DNA of 18,169 nucleotides from Phycisphaerales bacterium (lineage in GTDB: Bacteria > Planctomycetota > Phycisphaerae > Sedimentisphaerales > Anaerobacaceae), in NCBI GenBank assembly GCA_003533825.1, contig DQCG01000240.1:1-18169 (forward strand), read 5' to 3'. Under the pieces are notes generated by a model. The model saw only the letters and a list, made by a program, of their open reading frames with translations, was not told the origin of the DNA and made no database searches. The position numbers were made by a program, and so were the translations under genes. Shown piece by piece: positions 16,650-18,169 of this stretch. The first letter of the stretch is position 1; each line of letters opens with the position of its first letter.

Positions 16650-16844
16650 CTAATCGTGGGAGAAAGTTGTAAACTGACCTGTAAAGTGCTTGCATGTACA
16701 ATAGCTGTGTTCACGAATACCCATTCTTCTTCTCTCCATTATCTACTTAGCCCCCATTTAAGATTCTTTATAGCATACTTCGCGCTTCTTCTACTGCGAC
16801 TGGTCTCTGCCTATTTCAATATTAACTACAATAAATATCTTCCC

Positions 16845-16872
16845 TTGAATATCCATATCCCGGCGTTATAAT
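16845..16872 (+). promoter_or_regulatory. Sigma70-type promoter for the beta-helix gene
   Basis: TTGAAT (16845-16850, 4/6), a 16-base spacer and a perfect TATAAT (16867-16872). Transcription from about 16879 gives a leader of roughly 109 bases. This is the best promoter in the window. Confidence 0.6.
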
Positions 16873-16976
16873 CCATTGCATATGTTGAAATCATATTTCA
16901 TATTAGTCATCAGTTCTTTCTTCGCAGGAAGGCATTTATCGAGATTCTTTAGGGCGGAGACGAGAATACGTCTATC

Positions 16977-16982
16977 AGGAGG
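16977..16982 (+). promoter_or_regulatory. Ribosome binding site of the beta-helix gene
   Basis: AGGAGG five bases before the ATG at 16988; it fixes the start of the otherwise unfinished last gene. Confidence 0.8.
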
Positions 16983-16987
16983 TATAT

Positions 16988-18169
16988 ATGACTAAATATA
17001 ATATAAAGAAAAGCATTACTGAATACAAAGCACTGGTTTTGGTCGGTACGATTAGCTTCGCTTTCGCAGTGAATCCCGTAGAAATTTTAGCACGGGAGAA
17101 TCCAACGGCCCCAAAGGAACGAGTCTCAAACGCCAGAGTTACTCGCTATGCCACCGCTCAATTGCTGAGCTCGCTTCAGAATCTGGGCGAAGGGGCATTG
17201 GTAGAGACAGCAGGTTTCTATGTTCCCGGAGACGGGGGCAAAGCGCTATACCGGATCCAGAAGCTCAATGATGAACTGCAGCCCAACGGGGCCGATGTCA
17301 TCGCTCTAAATAATAGTCAGGTTGCCATCCTCCTGGAAAATAAATTCGTAAACTACAAGATGTTCGGTGCAGTCGGGGACGGTGAGAGTGACGATGGTGT
17401 TCACATCAAGATAGCCCATGAATATGCCAATAGACACCGGATCCCGGTGATCAATCTAAGCGGCGAGTTCTGGATTAAACAGGCCAACAACATTAAAATC
17501 AAAACCAATGTGCACTGGGGAAATACAACTTTTCACATCGACGAAAAGTTCAACCATAGACAATTTCCCCGTTTTGTGGTTCTCAATGATGAACCGACGC
17601 AGACGCTGAAACTGGACAAAGAAACGAAAGCAACTTTACTCAAGAAGATCCGGCCCGGTGTACAGATCATCAATGAATTGGCGCCCTATGCAGGCCACTT
17701 GATCACTGTCGAGGATACAAAGGATCGCATCGGAATTCGGGCGGGTAACTATTCCAAACGAGGATGGGCACGTGAGGAATTGTTCTACGTGGAAGAAGAA
17801 GGCCGCATTATCGGCGATATCGCCTGGACGTTCAAGGACTTCACTTCGATAAAAGCCACCCCATGTAATGATGTATATCTCATCATAGAAGGGGGTCGAT
17901 TCTACTTCTCAGGCGATACACCGGCTGGTGGCTCCAAGGGCTATCACCACCATGGGATTTCCATACAGCGCAGCCGCACTATCGTGCGTGAGCAATGGAT
18001 GGGCCTGGAGAAGGGCCATCGGGATGTCTCCATTGAACCTCGGTGTGGATTCTATGTGCTAAGTGGCGTCTATGACGTCACGTTAGAAAATATCCGGGCT
18101 ATGCCTTGGGAGAAAAATCGTCGTGACCGTTCCAAAATCGTCGCCCACGGTACATATGGAATCGCTGGC
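16988..18169 (+). CDS. Secreted right-handed beta-helix (pectate_lyase_3-type) protein, partial
   Basis: The frame stays open for 394 codons to the window end, so the 3' end is missing. It has an N-terminal signal peptide (basic MTKYNIKK, then ALVLVGTISFAFAV). Residues about 60-120 (GALVETAGFYVPGDGGKALYRI) match the small domain that precedes many GH28-related helices, and KMFGAVGDGESDDG (124-137) is the classic opening of the pectate_lyase_3 beta-helix (GAxGDGxxDD). The visible part then shows short beta-helix strands (FHIDEKF, LIIEGGRFYF, YHHHGISIQRS, YDVTLENI). Proteins of this type include polygalacturonase- and lyase-like enzymes acting on pectin-like polymers, and phage-like binding helices; the catalytic residues are not recognisable in the visible part. 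It has its own promoter and AGGAGG site, so it is transcribed separately from the channel. Confidence 0.85.
   Translation, partial: MTKYNIKKSITEYKALVLVGTISFAFAVNPVEILARENPTAPKERVSNARVTRYATAQLLSSLQNLGEGALVETAGFYVPGDGGKALYRIQKLNDELQPNGADVIALNNSQVAILLENKFVNYKMFGAVGDGESDDGVHIKIAHEYANRHRIPVINLSGEFWIKQANNIKIKTNVHWGNTTFHIDEKFNHRQFPRFVVLNDEPTQTLKLDKETKATLLKKIRPGVQIINELAPYAGHLITVEDTKDRIGIRAGNYSKRGWAREELFYVEEEGRIIGDIAWTFKDFTSIKATPCNDVYLIIEGGRFYFSGDTPAGGSKGYHHHGISIQRSRTIVREQWMGLEKGHRDVSIEPRCGFYVLSGVYDVTLENIRAMPWEKNRRDRSKIVAHGTYGIAG

Larger units (their letters stand above)
16613..16987. other. Intergenic region upstream of the beta-helix gene
   Basis: This 375-base AT-rich stretch holds a hairpin after the channel gene, a strong promoter candidate and the ribosome site of the next gene. 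A 71-codon open frame at 16656-16871 has no supported start or family resemblance and I do not call it a gene. Confidence 0.6.

Noticed and set aside
16656..16871. A 71-codon open frame with a hydrophobic C-terminal part
   Set aside because: It lies in AT-rich sequence with no ribosome site and overlaps the promoter of the beta-helix gene.
1..18169. CRISPR arrays, tRNA or rRNA genes, insertion sequences
   Set aside because: No regularly spaced repeats, cloverleaf, rRNA-like sequence, transposase or terminal repeats were seen.

Overview
The window looks like an accessory glycan-degradation region from a free-living bacterium of the Planctomycetota or a related PVC lineage (Phycisphaerae-like is my best guess). 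The reason is the combination of families: a Tat-exported Gfo/Idh/MocA oxidoreductase, a PQQ-type propeller whose mature end begins ADWPQWRGP, LamG domains, a DUF1593 protein, a DUF3604 protein and a PKD-tailed LytM protein. This is an inference from gene content; there is no rRNA or other phylogenetic marker in the window.

Positions 7-11975 (+ strand) hold seven genes in the same direction: a Tat Gfo/Idh/MocA oxidoreductase; a secreted protein with a NodB/deacetylase-like barrel; a DUF5060/DUF4038 (apiosidase-like) glycoside hydrolase carrying a LamG domain; a Tat-exported aldo/keto-reductase-like protein; a PQQ beta-propeller protein; a LamG-DUF1593 protein; and a second DUF4038-like barrel. 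Genes 3 to 7 are tightly spaced or overlapping and probably form one transcript. A weak promoter candidate sits in the 351-base gap before gene 3. A short convergent gap separates this block from two minus-strand genes: a Tat DUF3604 (PHP-like) metallohydrolase and an M23/LytM-like protein with two PKD domains. These two share a 77-base spacer containing a perfect hairpin, with a plausible promoter upstream. After an AT-rich divergent region come a six-TM voltage-gated potassium channel with a C-terminal zinc ribbon and then the first 394 codons of a secreted right-handed beta-helix (pectate-lyase-3 type) protein that runs off the end of the window.

Every protein except the channel carries an export signal, and there are no transporters, regulators or sulfatases, so the locus looks like the extracytoplasmic half of a plant- or algal-glycan degradation system (two apiosidase-type barrels plus a pectinase-type helix suggest pectin-like side chains). 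The strongest anomaly is in the 3476-5878 gene. Its LamG domain is written in the wrong order: the C-terminal half comes first and the N-terminal half second, in one intact reading frame, exactly as expected for a circularly permuted jelly roll inserted between the catalytic barrel and its C-terminal domain. Other points of interest are a LytM domain with one zinc ligand replaced by Arg and several barrel proteins in which expected catalytic motifs are missing.
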